A DNA stretch of 5,939 nucleotides from Desulfomicrobium sp. (lineage in GTDB: Bacteria > Desulfobacterota > Desulfovibrionia > Desulfovibrionales > Desulfomicrobiaceae): assembly GCA_003542385.1 (NCBI GenBank), contig DPKT01000208.1:183-6121 (forward strand), in the 5' to 3' direction. Below the pieces are notes generated by a model. The model had not been told where the DNA came from. It searched no databases and worked only from the letters and a program-made list of their open reading frames with translations. Below, in pieces: positions 1 through 5,893 of this stretch (within the stretch, counting starts at the first letter, position 1; every line of letters begins with the position of its first letter). Position numbers and translations under genes: made by a program.

Positions 1-1773
1 GTCGCGGGCCCGGGTGCAGGCCACGTACAGCAGGCGCCGCTCCTCCTCGAAGTCGTCGTTGTCGTTCATGGCGTGTCGCGAGGGGAAGCGGTCTTCCACC
101 AGGTCGATGACCAGCACCGCGTCCCACTCCAGGCCCTTGGCCGAGTGAACCGTGGACAGGGTCACGGCCTGGCCGCGGGCCTCCTCGGCGTCGGGGCTGT
201 CCAGGCTCAGGTCGCCCAGGAAGGAGGGGATGTCGTCGTAGCCCAGCGCGATCTGGGTCAGCTCCTCCAGGCCGGCCTCGCGGCGCGGGTAGTCGTCGGG
301 GAACCGCTCCTTCATGACGGGCAGGTAGTAGTCGAGCACGAAGGTGATGGCCGTGGCGGGCCGCATGACCTGGGTGCGCAGGGTGTCCAGCACGCGCAGC
401 AGCTCGTCCAGCTCCGGCTTCTTGGTCCGCTGCGCCTTGAGAAAGGTCTGGTCGTTGATCATGGCCGCGTGGTGGATCTTCTGGGCGCTCTTGGGCCCGA
501 TGCCCGGCACGTTGCCGAGCACCCGCTGCCAGGCCGGCAGGTCCGAGGCGTTCAGCCCCAGGCGCAGGCAGGCCAGCACGTCCTTGATGTGCGCCGCCTC
601 GGAGAATTTGATGCCGCCGTACTTGCGGAACGGCAGGGCGATCTTGTTCAGCTCCACTTCGACATGGTAGGATTGATACCCCGCCCGGAAAAGCACGGCG
701 ATCTGGTCCAGGGGGTAGGTGCGGGCCAGTTCGGTGATCTTGGCCGTGACCAGGCGGGCCTGGCTGCGGTCCGAGAAGGGCAGGACGTGCTCGGGCAGGC
801 GCGAGTCCGTGCGCTCGGAGAAGAGGCGCTTGCAGAACTTGTCGCGGAAGCCGTCGAGGATGGCGTTGGTCAGCTCCAGGATGGGCTGGGTGGAGCGGTA
901 GTTCTGCTCCAGCTTGACGACCCTTGCGCCGGGGAAGGTCTTGGGGAAATCCAGGATGTTCTTCACGTTGGCGCCGCGGAAGGCGTAGATGGACTGCGCG
1001 TCGTCGCCCACGGCCATGACGTTGGGTCGCTCGTCGCCGGGCCGCGTCAGCAGACGCACCAGACGGGCCTGGACCAGGTTGGTGTCCTGGTATTCGTCGA
1101 CCATGATGTGCGAGATGGACGAGGTCACGGCCTCGCGCACGTGCTGGTGGTCGTTCAGCAGCCGCTCCAGCAGGAAGAGCAGGTCGTCGTAGTCCAGCAG
1201 TCCGCATTCGGCCTTGATGCGCTCGTATTCCTCGATGAGCCGCGTCAGGTCGTCCTCGTAGGTTCCGAGGTGGTAGGCCTCCTGGCGCAGGACCTGGGAC
1301 AGGGGCAGCTCCTTGTTGCGGCTCTTGCTGTACAGGCCCAGGATCGTGGCCCGCTTGGGGAACTTTCGGTCCCCGCGGCCGATGCGCAGACGGTCCTTGG
1401 CCTGGCCCAGAATGTCCTCGCCGTCGCCGCGGTCCATGACTGTGGCGCCGCGTTCGAAGCCCAGCAGGCCCGCGTACTGCTTGAGCAGGGAATAGGCGAA
1501 GCCGTGGAAGGTTCCGCCGCGCACCCCGCCCAGACCCTGGTGGCCCAGCAGCCCCTCGGCGCGGTGCAGCATTTCCGACGAGGCCTTGCGGGTGAAGGTC
1601 AGCAGCAGGATTTCAAACGGGGACACTCCGGACTCCACGAGACGCGCCAGGCGGTAGACCACGGTGCGGGTCTTGCCCGAGCCCGCGCCGGCGATGACCA
1701 GGACCGGTCCGTCCAGGGTGGTGGCGGCCTCGTACTGGGCCGGATTGAGATCGTTTTCGTAGTCGATGTGCAT
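1..1773 (-). CDS. UvrD/PcrA-type superfamily 1 ATP-dependent DNA helicase, 3' end outside window
   Basis: Predicted 3'-to-5' DNA helicase of the UvrD/PcrA/Rep group, an ATP-driven motor used in DNA repair and replication-fork maintenance in the cytoplasm. The minus strand stays open from ATG 1773 to the window edge, giving 591 codons. All the family motifs are visible in order: Q-motif LNPAQ (residues 9-13), Walker A GAGSGKTRT (29-37), motif Ia LLLTFTRKAS, GTFHGFA, Walker B DEYQD (226-230), motif III GDDAQSIYAFRGA (256-268), QNYRS (290-294), motif V TVHSAKGLEWD (541-551) and motif VI YVACTRAR (583-590). Full PcrA/UvrD proteins are about 720 residues, so roughly the last 100-150 residues (C-terminal tail) are missing here. 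A GGGGAA sequence (1788-1783) nine bases before the ATG is a plausible ribosome-binding site and overlaps the end of the upstream gene. No RecB-type nuclease can be seen in this part, but one beyond the edge cannot be excluded. Family assignment is secure; choosing between UvrD, PcrA and Rep is not. Confidence 0.95.
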   Translation of the reverse strand, partial: MHIDYENDLNPAQYEAATTLDGPVLVIAGAGSGKTRTVVYRLARLVESGVSPFEILLLTFTRKASSEMLHRAEGLLGHQGLGGVRGGTFHGFAYSLLKQYAGLLGFERGATVMDRGDGEDILGQAKDRLRIGRGDRKFPKRATILGLYSKSRNKELPLSQVLRQEAYHLGTYEDDLTRLIEEYERIKAECGLLDYDDLLFLLERLLNDHQHVREAVTSSISHIMVDEYQDTNLVQARLVRLLTRPGDERPNVMAVGDDAQSIYAFRGANVKNILDFPKTFPGARVVKLEQNYRSTQPILELTNAILDGFRDKFCKRLFSERTDSRLPEHVLPFSDRSQARLVTAKITELARTYPLDQIAVLFRAGYQSYHVEVELNKIALPFRKYGGIKFSEAAHIKDVLACLRLGLNASDLPAWQRVLGNVPGIGPKSAQKIHHAAMINDQTFLKAQRTKKPELDELLRVLDTLRTQVMRPATAITFVLDYYLPVMKERFPDDYPRREAGLEELTQIALGYDDIPSFLGDLSLDSPDAEEARGQAVTLSTVHSAKGLEWDAVLVIDLVEDRFPSRHAMNDNDDFEEERRLLYVACTRARD

Positions 1774-1778
1774 GGGTC

Positions 1779-3083
1779 TCAGTTCCCCAGGATGCAGGCG
1801 GGGAGGCCGTGGTGTTCGAGAATCAGGCGGCCGACGTCCGTGGGCGTGCGAGCGTCTTCGCCCATGGAGTCGAAGAAGAACACGTCGTCGGCCGTATGCA
1901 TGCCCTGGCGTCCGAAGTGTCCGAAGACGCCCGGTCTGCCGAATTTGCCCTTGAGGTCGAAACCGGCCTCGGGAACCAGAATCAGGTCCGGGGCCAGGTG
2001 GGCCAGGGGGCCGCTGTAGAGGTCGGACCCGCGCAGGACGCTGCGCACGACCCTGCGGCCATGCCGGGTCAGGGCTGGCAGGGCGCGAATCAGTTCGCGG
2101 GCCAACCCTTCGGTCTCGGACCGGGTCAGATTGCCGCGGGCGAAGCGCTCTTTGGTGTGCAGGTAGATGCGTCCGGGGTCAAGGGCGAAGGCCTTGGTGC
2201 CGGGGCCGATGGCGTCCGTGTCCCACTCGCTCGTCGGGACGCGGGACAGGCGCAGCAGACCCGCCTCCCGCAGCCAGGCGTTGAGGTCCACTTCCTGCAC
2301 GAGGGCGGTGAACCCGTGGTCGGCCATGATCACGAGGCGTTTGGGTCCGGGCAGGGCGTCGTACATGCCCTGCACCTTTCCCACGAGCCGGTCCCAGGCG
2401 GCCATGAAGCGCAGGGCCTCGGAGCGCCAGGGGTGGAAGGGCTCCATCAGGGCCGGGAAGAGGAAATGCCCCAGGCGGTCCGTTTCCGTCAGCACGAGGA
2501 AGAAAAGGTCCCAGGACATGTCCGGCCACAGGAGATCCAGGGCCTTTTCCCGGCAGGCCAGGGAACGGTGGAGTTCCTCAAGCAGGAAGGCCGGGTCCGT
2601 GGCCCCTCGCACGGTGTCGGCCTCGACCGTGTAGCCTTGGTCGGCCAGAATGCCCGCCAGGGCAGGGGGATGTACGGCGCCTTCCAGGGAGTGGGCCGGG
2701 AATCCCGCCACGAGCATGGCCCGCGTGGGCCGCACCGGGGCCAGGTTGGGCATGTTCACGACCTTGGAGAAGAGCCCGGCCTCAGCCAGCCGTTCGAAGA
2801 TGGTCGGCCCGTGCACATGGGTGAAATCCGTGAACCGCAGTTCGTAGGTCTGCGGGTCCATGCGCGTGAAGCCGAAGACGCCGTGATGGCCCGGGGGGGA
2901 CGCGGTGAACATGCTGGACCAGTTCACGGGCGAGAGTTCGGGCAACTCGGCGGAAATGGCCCTGCAGTGCGGCGAGGCGACGATGGCGGAGAGGTTCGGC
3001 AGCAGCCCCTGGGCGCACAGATTCACGGCCAAGGACCAGGGCAGGCCGTCCAGGCCCAGGAAAACCAGTCGGGAGGAATGCAT
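1779..3083 (-). CDS. Alkaline phosphatase superfamily protein (type I phosphodiesterase/nucleotide pyrophosphatase-like)
   Basis: Predicted metal-dependent phosphoesterase of the alkaline phosphatase superfamily, 434 residues from ATG 3083. Visible landmarks: GLDG with metal ligand D12; ELSPVNW around S51, where the family has its Thr/Ser nucleophile; PPGHHGVFGF (63-72); TETDRLGH with D202 and H206; MADHG with D255 and H256; and GRQGMH with H396. This set matches the two-metal site of type I phosphodiesterase/pyrophosphatase-like enzymes, so the protein is probably catalytically competent. The substrate cannot be told from sequence. No signal peptide or membrane segment is evident, which suggests a cytoplasmic location. 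The frame is open further, to an ATG at 3182. I prefer 3083 because the family begins just before the GLDG strand and the extra 33 residues look unlike it, but there is no clear Shine-Dalgarno sequence at 3083, while ATG 3182 has an AGGGG close upstream. The stop lies 5 bases before the helicase start, so the two genes are likely one transcript. Confidence 0.88.
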   Translation of the reverse strand: MHSSRLVFLGLDGLPWSLAVNLCAQGLLPNLSAIVASPHCRAISAELPELSPVNWSSMFTASPPGHHGVFGFTRMDPQTYELRFTDFTHVHGPTIFERLAEAGLFSKVVNMPNLAPVRPTRAMLVAGFPAHSLEGAVHPPALAGILADQGYTVEADTVRGATDPAFLLEELHRSLACREKALDLLWPDMSWDLFFLVLTETDRLGHFLFPALMEPFHPWRSEALRFMAAWDRLVGKVQGMYDALPGPKRLVIMADHGFTALVQEVDLNAWLREAGLLRLSRVPTSEWDTDAIGPGTKAFALDPGRIYLHTKERFARGNLTRSETEGLARELIRALPALTRHGRRVVRSVLRGSDLYSGPLAHLAPDLILVPEAGFDLKGKFGRPGVFGHFGRQGMHTADDVFFFDSMGEDARTPTDVGRLILEHHGLPACILGN

Positions 3084-3191
3084 GGGGGCGGTGTAGCAGG
3101 GGGAGGGGTCGTTGGCCAGACGGGAAAACCGGGCCGCCTGGCGGACGAATTTCGAACAAAATGTGCTTCCCCCCTTGCGCATGGGCCCCTA

Positions 3192-3215
3192 GATATTAGA
3201 AAGCAAACTATTATC
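3192..3215. promoter_or_regulatory. Imperfect inverted repeat in divergent promoter region, candidate operator
   Basis: GATATTAG (3192-3199) and CTATTATC (3208-3215) are inverted copies matching at 7 of 8 positions across an 8-base spacer. They lie in the only A+T-rich island of the region between the divergent phosphodiesterase and tpx genes. TATTAT (3209-3214) inside the right arm is a 5/6 match to a sigma70 -10 box for tpx, though I find no convincing -35 box for it. On the opposite strand, TTGATA (3217-3212) and TATCTA (3195-3190), 16 bases apart, could form a weak promoter for the phosphodiesterase gene. A protein bound to the repeat could therefore affect both directions. The arms are reminiscent of Fur/PerR half-sites (ATTATCA-like), but the spacing is not the usual 7-1-7 arrangement, so the regulator is unknown. 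Confidence 0.4.
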
Positions 3216-3219
3216 AATC

Positions 3220-3235
3220 GGCCCCGGGGGCCCCG
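3220..3235. other. G+C-rich palindromic block in the presumed tpx leader
   Basis: This block of nearly pure G and C contains two overlapping self-complementary octamers, CCCCGGGG (3222-3229) and GGGGCCCC (3227-3234). It sits immediately after the A+T-rich island and about 45 bases before the tpx start, so it would lie at the start of a tpx mRNA initiated from the TATTAT at 3209. There is almost no loop, so a stable RNA hairpin is doubtful. It may be chance in a G+C-rich genome. Confidence 0.25.
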
Positions 3236-3280
3236 TAGAGTCATGCGGGACGCACCGGAGCGCAACAACGGGAGCAAGCA

Positions 3281-3796
<516 letters not shown>

Positions 3797-3832
3797 TCAC
3801 GTTTCAGCGTATCGCTCAACACTCCACACCAC

Positions 3833-3840
3833 GAGGAAGG
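3833..3840 (+). promoter_or_regulatory. Ribosome-binding site of the ferritin gene
   Basis: GAGGAAGG, with the overlapping AAGGTGA at 3837-3843, lies 6 bases before ATG 3847. It fixes that ATG as the start rather than the out-of-frame GTG at 3840. It is the strongest Shine-Dalgarno sequence in the tpx-ferritin unit, which fits a highly translated storage protein. Confidence 0.7.
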
Positions 3841-3846
3841 TGACCC

Positions 3847-4353
3847 ATGCTCAGTCCCAAGATGGAAAAAGCCCTGAACGAACAGATCAACGCGGAAATG
3901 TTCTCCGCCTACCTCTACCTGGCCATGGTGGCCTACTTCCAGGACAAGAACCTGAGCGGCTTCGCCAACTGGATGACTGTCCAGAACCAGGAGGAGACGT
4001 TCCACGCCATGAAGTTCTTCAAGTATGTCGCCGAGCGCGGCGGACGCGTGACGCTCGGCGCCATCGACAAGCCCCAGTTCGAGTGGGAGAGCCCCCTGGC
4101 GGCCATGGAAGCGGCCCAGAAGCACGAGGCCTACATCACGGGCCGCATCAACGATCTCATGAACCTGGCCATCAAGGAAAAGGACCACGCCACTGCCAAC
4201 TTCCTGAACTGGTTCGTGGCGGAACAGGTCGAGGAGGAGGACAGCGTGAACGAAGTCGTACAGAAGCTGCGCCTCCTGGGCTCCGACGGCGGCGGTCTGT
4301 TCATGATGGACCGCGACATGGCTACCCGCGTCTTCACCCCTCCGGTTGAATAG
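3847..4353 (+). CDS. ftnA: Bacterial non-haem ferritin (FtnA-like)
   Basis: Iron-storage ferritin, expected to assemble into a 24-subunit shell that oxidises ferrous iron and stores the ferric mineral in the cytoplasm. The 168-residue length matches bacterial FtnA. The ferroxidase ligands are all at E. coli FtnA-like positions: E17, E50, H53, E94 and Q127 for the di-iron site, Y24 beside it, and E49, E126 and E130 for the third iron site. Sequence blocks include NEQINAEMFSAYLYLAM, EETFHAMKFFKYV and NFLNWFVAEQVEEE. There is no haem-ligand methionine pattern that would favour bacterioferritin, and no rubredoxin-type cysteine pair that would make it a rubrerythrin. Its place behind tpx suggests linked control by peroxide or iron: ferritin removes Fenton-active iron while Tpx removes peroxide. 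The ATG is set by the strong upstream ribosome-binding site. The exact gene symbol could be ftn or ftnA. Confidence 0.95.
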   Translation: MLSPKMEKALNEQINAEMFSAYLYLAMVAYFQDKNLSGFANWMTVQNQEETFHAMKFFKYVAERGGRVTLGAIDKPQFEWESPLAAMEAAQKHEAYITGRINDLMNLAIKEKDHATANFLNWFVAEQVEEEDSVNEVVQKLRLLGSDGGGLFMMDRDMATRVFTPPVE

Positions 4354-4371
4354 GGGGCGATCCGCCCCGCC

Positions 4372-4400
4372 GAGCGGCCCTTTCCTTCAAAGGGCCGCTC
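4372..4400 (+). terminator. Perfect stem-loop after ferritin gene (no U-tract)
   Basis: GAGCGGCCCTTT (4372-4383) pairs perfectly over 12 bp with AAAGGGCCGCTC (4389-4400) around a CCTTC loop, 18 bases after the ferritin stop codon. A smaller hairpin, GGGGCG/CGCCCC (4354-4359 and 4363-4368) with an ATC loop, precedes it. The following bases, ACGAAATGCA, have no T-run on this strand, and there is none on the other strand either. It may therefore mark or protect the 3' end of the tpx-ferritin mRNA rather than work as a classical intrinsic terminator. Confidence 0.5.
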
Positions 4401-4410
4401 ACGAAATGCA

Positions 4411-4440
4411 TTGACAACCTGCTGACGGCGGCAATAGACC
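4411..4440 (+). promoter_or_regulatory. Candidate sigma70-type promoter upstream of the DUF2062-rsmA unit
   Basis: A perfect -35 hexamer, TTGACA (4411-4416), is followed 16-18 bases later by only weak -10 matches within AATAGACC (4433-4440), for example TAGACC at 4435. A start point near 4446-4450 would give a short leader running straight into the terminator at 4471-4503. The -35 is convincing but the -10 is poor, so this is a moderate-to-low call. Confidence 0.4.
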
Positions 4441-4470
4441 GGCCGCAGCAGTCATACCCTCGTCCTCATG

Positions 4471-4503
4471 AAGGCAGGCTGGGTCTCCCGGCCGCCTTTT
4501 TTT
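4471..4503 (+). terminator. Strong intrinsic terminator just before the DUF2062 gene
   Basis: AAGGCAGGCTGGG (4471-4483) folds on CCCGGCCGCCTT (4487-4498) around a TCT loop: 12 pairs with one bulged A (4476) and one G-U pair, followed by seven T residues (4497-4503). This is a textbook rho-independent terminator for plus-strand transcripts. It ends only 10 bases before ATG 4514, so it lies within any leader of the downstream gene and could end a short RNA or act as an attenuator. Confidence 0.85.
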
Positions 4504-4513
4504 ATGTGAGTCC

Positions 4514-5023
4514 ATGGAAAGAATCTGGGTCAAGATCGCTCGCCTGAGCCGCTACACCTACCTACGCATCGTGCGCATCAAGGCGCCGGCCGAATCCATC
4601 GCCCTGGGCCTGGCCCTTGGCGTTTTCGCCGGGGCCATGCCGTTTCTCTCCCTGCAGATGGTCATCGCCGCGGCCCTGGCCCTGCTTCTGCGTGGGAACG
4701 TCATCGCCGCGGCCCTCGGGACGTGGTGGACCAACCCGTTCAACTGGCCCATTGTCTTCCCGCTCTTCTACGTGCTCGGCAAAGTCTTCGTGCCCGCCGA
4801 CGTCACGCCCCTGAGCATCGGCGAGCTCATTCACCTGCCTCTGCTGGAGCTCCTGCAGAGAGGGTGGCAGTGGCTGCTCATCACCACCCTGGGCGGAGTC
4901 ATCGCCGGCATCCCCATGTCCATCGTGACCTATTTCATCACCCTGCGCGCCGTGCGCATCTTTCACGACAGGCGCGCCAAGCGGAAGCTGGAGCGCCAGC
5001 GTCGGGTCCTGCACCGTGGCTAG
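4514..5023 (+). CDS. DUF2062 domain-containing inner-membrane protein
   Basis: A 169-residue integral membrane protein of the DUF2062 family, whose function is not established. Family-type features are the spaced pattern from P25 to Q48 (IALGLALGVF then GAMPFLSLQ), RGN (60-62), the GTWWTNPFNWP block (69-79) and a final hydrophobic stretch. Membrane segments are likely at about residues 29-58, 63-90 and 119-147. Basic ends (RIVRIK before, RRAKRKLERQRR after) suggest a cytoplasmic N-terminus and tail. The ribosome-binding site is weak (GTGAG, 4506-4510) and close to the ATG, directly after an intrinsic terminator. The stop codon overlaps the start of rsmA by 8 bases, implying translational coupling with the rRNA methyltransferase. 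No enzyme motif is visible, and I do not assign a role. Confidence 0.92.
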   Translation: MERIWVKIARLSRYTYLRIVRIKAPAESIALGLALGVFAGAMPFLSLQMVIAAALALLLRGNVIAAALGTWWTNPFNWPIVFPLFYVLGKVFVPADVTPLSIGELIHLPLLELLQRGWQWLLITTLGGVIAGIPMSIVTYFITLRAVRIFHDRRAKRKLERQRRVLHRG

Positions 5024-5870
5024 TTCCGGGTTTTCCCAGCCCAAGAGGTCCCTGGGACAGAATTTCCTGTCCGACCCCAACATCTGTCGGCGCATCGTGG
5101 CCGCGGCGGAGCTCGGTCCCGCAGACCCGGTCCTCGAGATCGGGCCCGGGCGGGGGGCCCTGACCCGTGTCCTGGCCGGGCACGCCGGTCCGGTCATGGC
5201 CCTGGAGAAGGATTCGCAGCTGGTGCGGTTCATCCGGCAGGAATTTCCGCGCGTCGGCGTGGTGCATGCCGACGGCCTCGAATTCTGCTGGGAGGGTACG
5301 GGCGGGCTGCCCGGCCTGACCATCGTCGGCAACCTGCCCTACAACGTGGCTTCGCCCATGATCTGGGAGATGGTCCACCGCTGCCGTTCCTGGAAGACCA
5401 TGCTCTTCATGGTCCAGAAGGAAGTGGCTCTGCGGCTCACGGCCCAGGCCGGAAGCCGGACCTACGGCGCCCTTTCGGCCTGGGTCGGCAATTTCGTGCG
5501 GGCCGAGTACGTGTTCACCGTCCCGCCGCACGTCTTCACCCCGCGCCCCAAGGTCGACTCGGCCATCGTGCGCTTCAGGCCCCGGCCCGACCCGGCTGAA
5601 GGGGAAGCGGCGGCCCTGTCGCGCCTGCTCAAGATCCTGTTCCAGCAACGCCGCAAACAGCTCGGCACCATCCTCAAGGCTCACTGGACCGAAGCCATAG
5701 AACGGTGGTGCGAACAGGCGGGCGTAGACCGGCGCGTCCGGCCCGAGGATCTGGGTCCCGACATGCTGCGCTCGCTGGCTCCGCTGTTGGGGTGCGAAAA
5801 AAAGGGCGAGCGGGACCCGAAAAGCCCGTGCTCTGGGATAGGGTTTTCTTGGATACCGAATTGGGAGTAG
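5016..5870 (+). CDS. rsmA: 16S rRNA (adenine(1518)-N(6)/adenine(1519)-N(6))-dimethyltransferase RsmA/KsgA
   Basis: Methylates two adjacent adenines of the 3'-terminal helix of 16S rRNA using S-adenosylmethionine, a late step in small-subunit maturation; loss of the enzyme classically gives kasugamycin resistance. Motifs: SLGQNFLSD (12-20), SAM-binding EIGPGRG (41-47), E64 ending motif II, D86, catalytic NLPY (106-109), QKEVA (134-138) and FTPRPKVDS (174-182), then the C-terminal FQQRRKQL helix (209-216). The start is GTG 5016, which overlaps the upstream stop as GTGGCTAG. No ATG lies near the conserved N-terminus, and the Shine-Dalgarno sequence is poor, so translation is probably coupled to the DUF2062 gene. 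The length of 284 residues is slightly long. The last 26 or so residues after APLL (258), rich in K, P and W, do not look like the usual end of the family, and an A AAA AAG heptamer lies at their beginning. Confidence 0.97.
   Translation: MASSGFSQPKRSLGQNFLSDPNICRRIVAAAELGPADPVLEIGPGRGALTRVLAGHAGPVMALEKDSQLVRFIRQEFPRVGVVHADGLEFCWEGTGGLPGLTIVGNLPYNVASPMIWEMVHRCRSWKTMLFMVQKEVALRLTAQAGSRTYGALSAWVGNFVRAEYVFTVPPHVFTPRPKVDSAIVRFRPRPDPAEGEAAALSRLLKILFQQRRKQLGTILKAHWTEAIERWCEQAGVDRRVRPEDLGPDMLRSLAPLLGCEKKGERDPKSPCSGIGFSWIPNWE
5798..5804 (+). other. A AAA AAG heptamer near the 3' end of rsmA, possible slippage site
   Basis: The zero-frame codons GAA AAA AAG (residues E261-K263) contain A AAA AAG, the slippery heptamer known from E. 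coli dnaX -1 frameshifting, within a run of seven A. Downstream, GAGCGGG (5808-5814) can pair with CCC and GCTC (5825-5833) with a two-base bulge, giving a possible stimulatory hairpin. A -1 shift would replace the 21-residue end with a 28-residue one stopping at TGA 5888-5890. An insertion or deletion in the A-run, or simple chance, are equally open explanations. Confidence 0.25.
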
Positions 5871-5880
5871 AGAGACTCCC
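5863..5880 (+). other. Small hairpin across the rsmA stop codon
   Basis: GGGAGT (5863-5868) and ACTCCC (5875-5880) form a 6-bp stem with an AGAGAG loop that includes part of the rsmA stop codon. It ends 3 bases before the ribosome-binding site of the next gene. There is no T-run, so it is not an intrinsic terminator. It could modestly affect initiation downstream. Confidence 0.35.
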
Positions 5881-5883
5881 CAT

Positions 5884-5890
5884 GAGGTGA
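5884..5890 (+). promoter_or_regulatory. Ribosome-binding site of the gene starting at 5894
   Basis: GAGGTGA is a near-perfect complement to the 3' end of 16S rRNA and lies 3 bases from ATG 5894. It supports that start codon even though only 15 full codons of the gene are present. Confidence 0.7.
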
Positions 5891-5893
5891 TTC

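Noticed and set aside
73..2019. 648-codon open frame on the + strand opposite the helicase
   Set aside because: It is antisense to a helicase with every motif intact. Its product is a low-complexity mix of G, Q, V, L and A without any recognisable domain, as expected for a G+C-rich shadow frame.
3192..3215. Canonical Fur or PerR box
   Set aside because: The right arm resembles an ATTATCA half-site, but the left half at 7-1-7 spacing matches poorly. It is kept only as an unassigned inverted repeat.
3840..4349. 169-codon + frame overlapping ferritin in another frame, starting at GTG 3840
   Set aside because: It is an out-of-frame product rich in R, G and H. The ferritin frame carries all the ligands and the better-placed ribosome-binding site.
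4468..4509. 13-codon frame (MKAGWVSRPPFFM) running through the terminator, considered as a leader peptide
   Set aside because: There is no ribosome-binding site, no run of regulatory codons, and its bases are explained by the terminator stem and T-run.
4562..5332. 256-codon minus-strand frame opposite DUF2062 and rsmA
   Set aside because: It is a shadow of two recognised coding frames, with no domain features or ribosome-binding site.
5705..5890. Separate small gene in the -1 frame at the end of rsmA
   Set aside because: Most of it overlaps conserved rsmA coding sequence and it has no ribosome-binding site. Only its end is of interest, as a possible frameshift extension.
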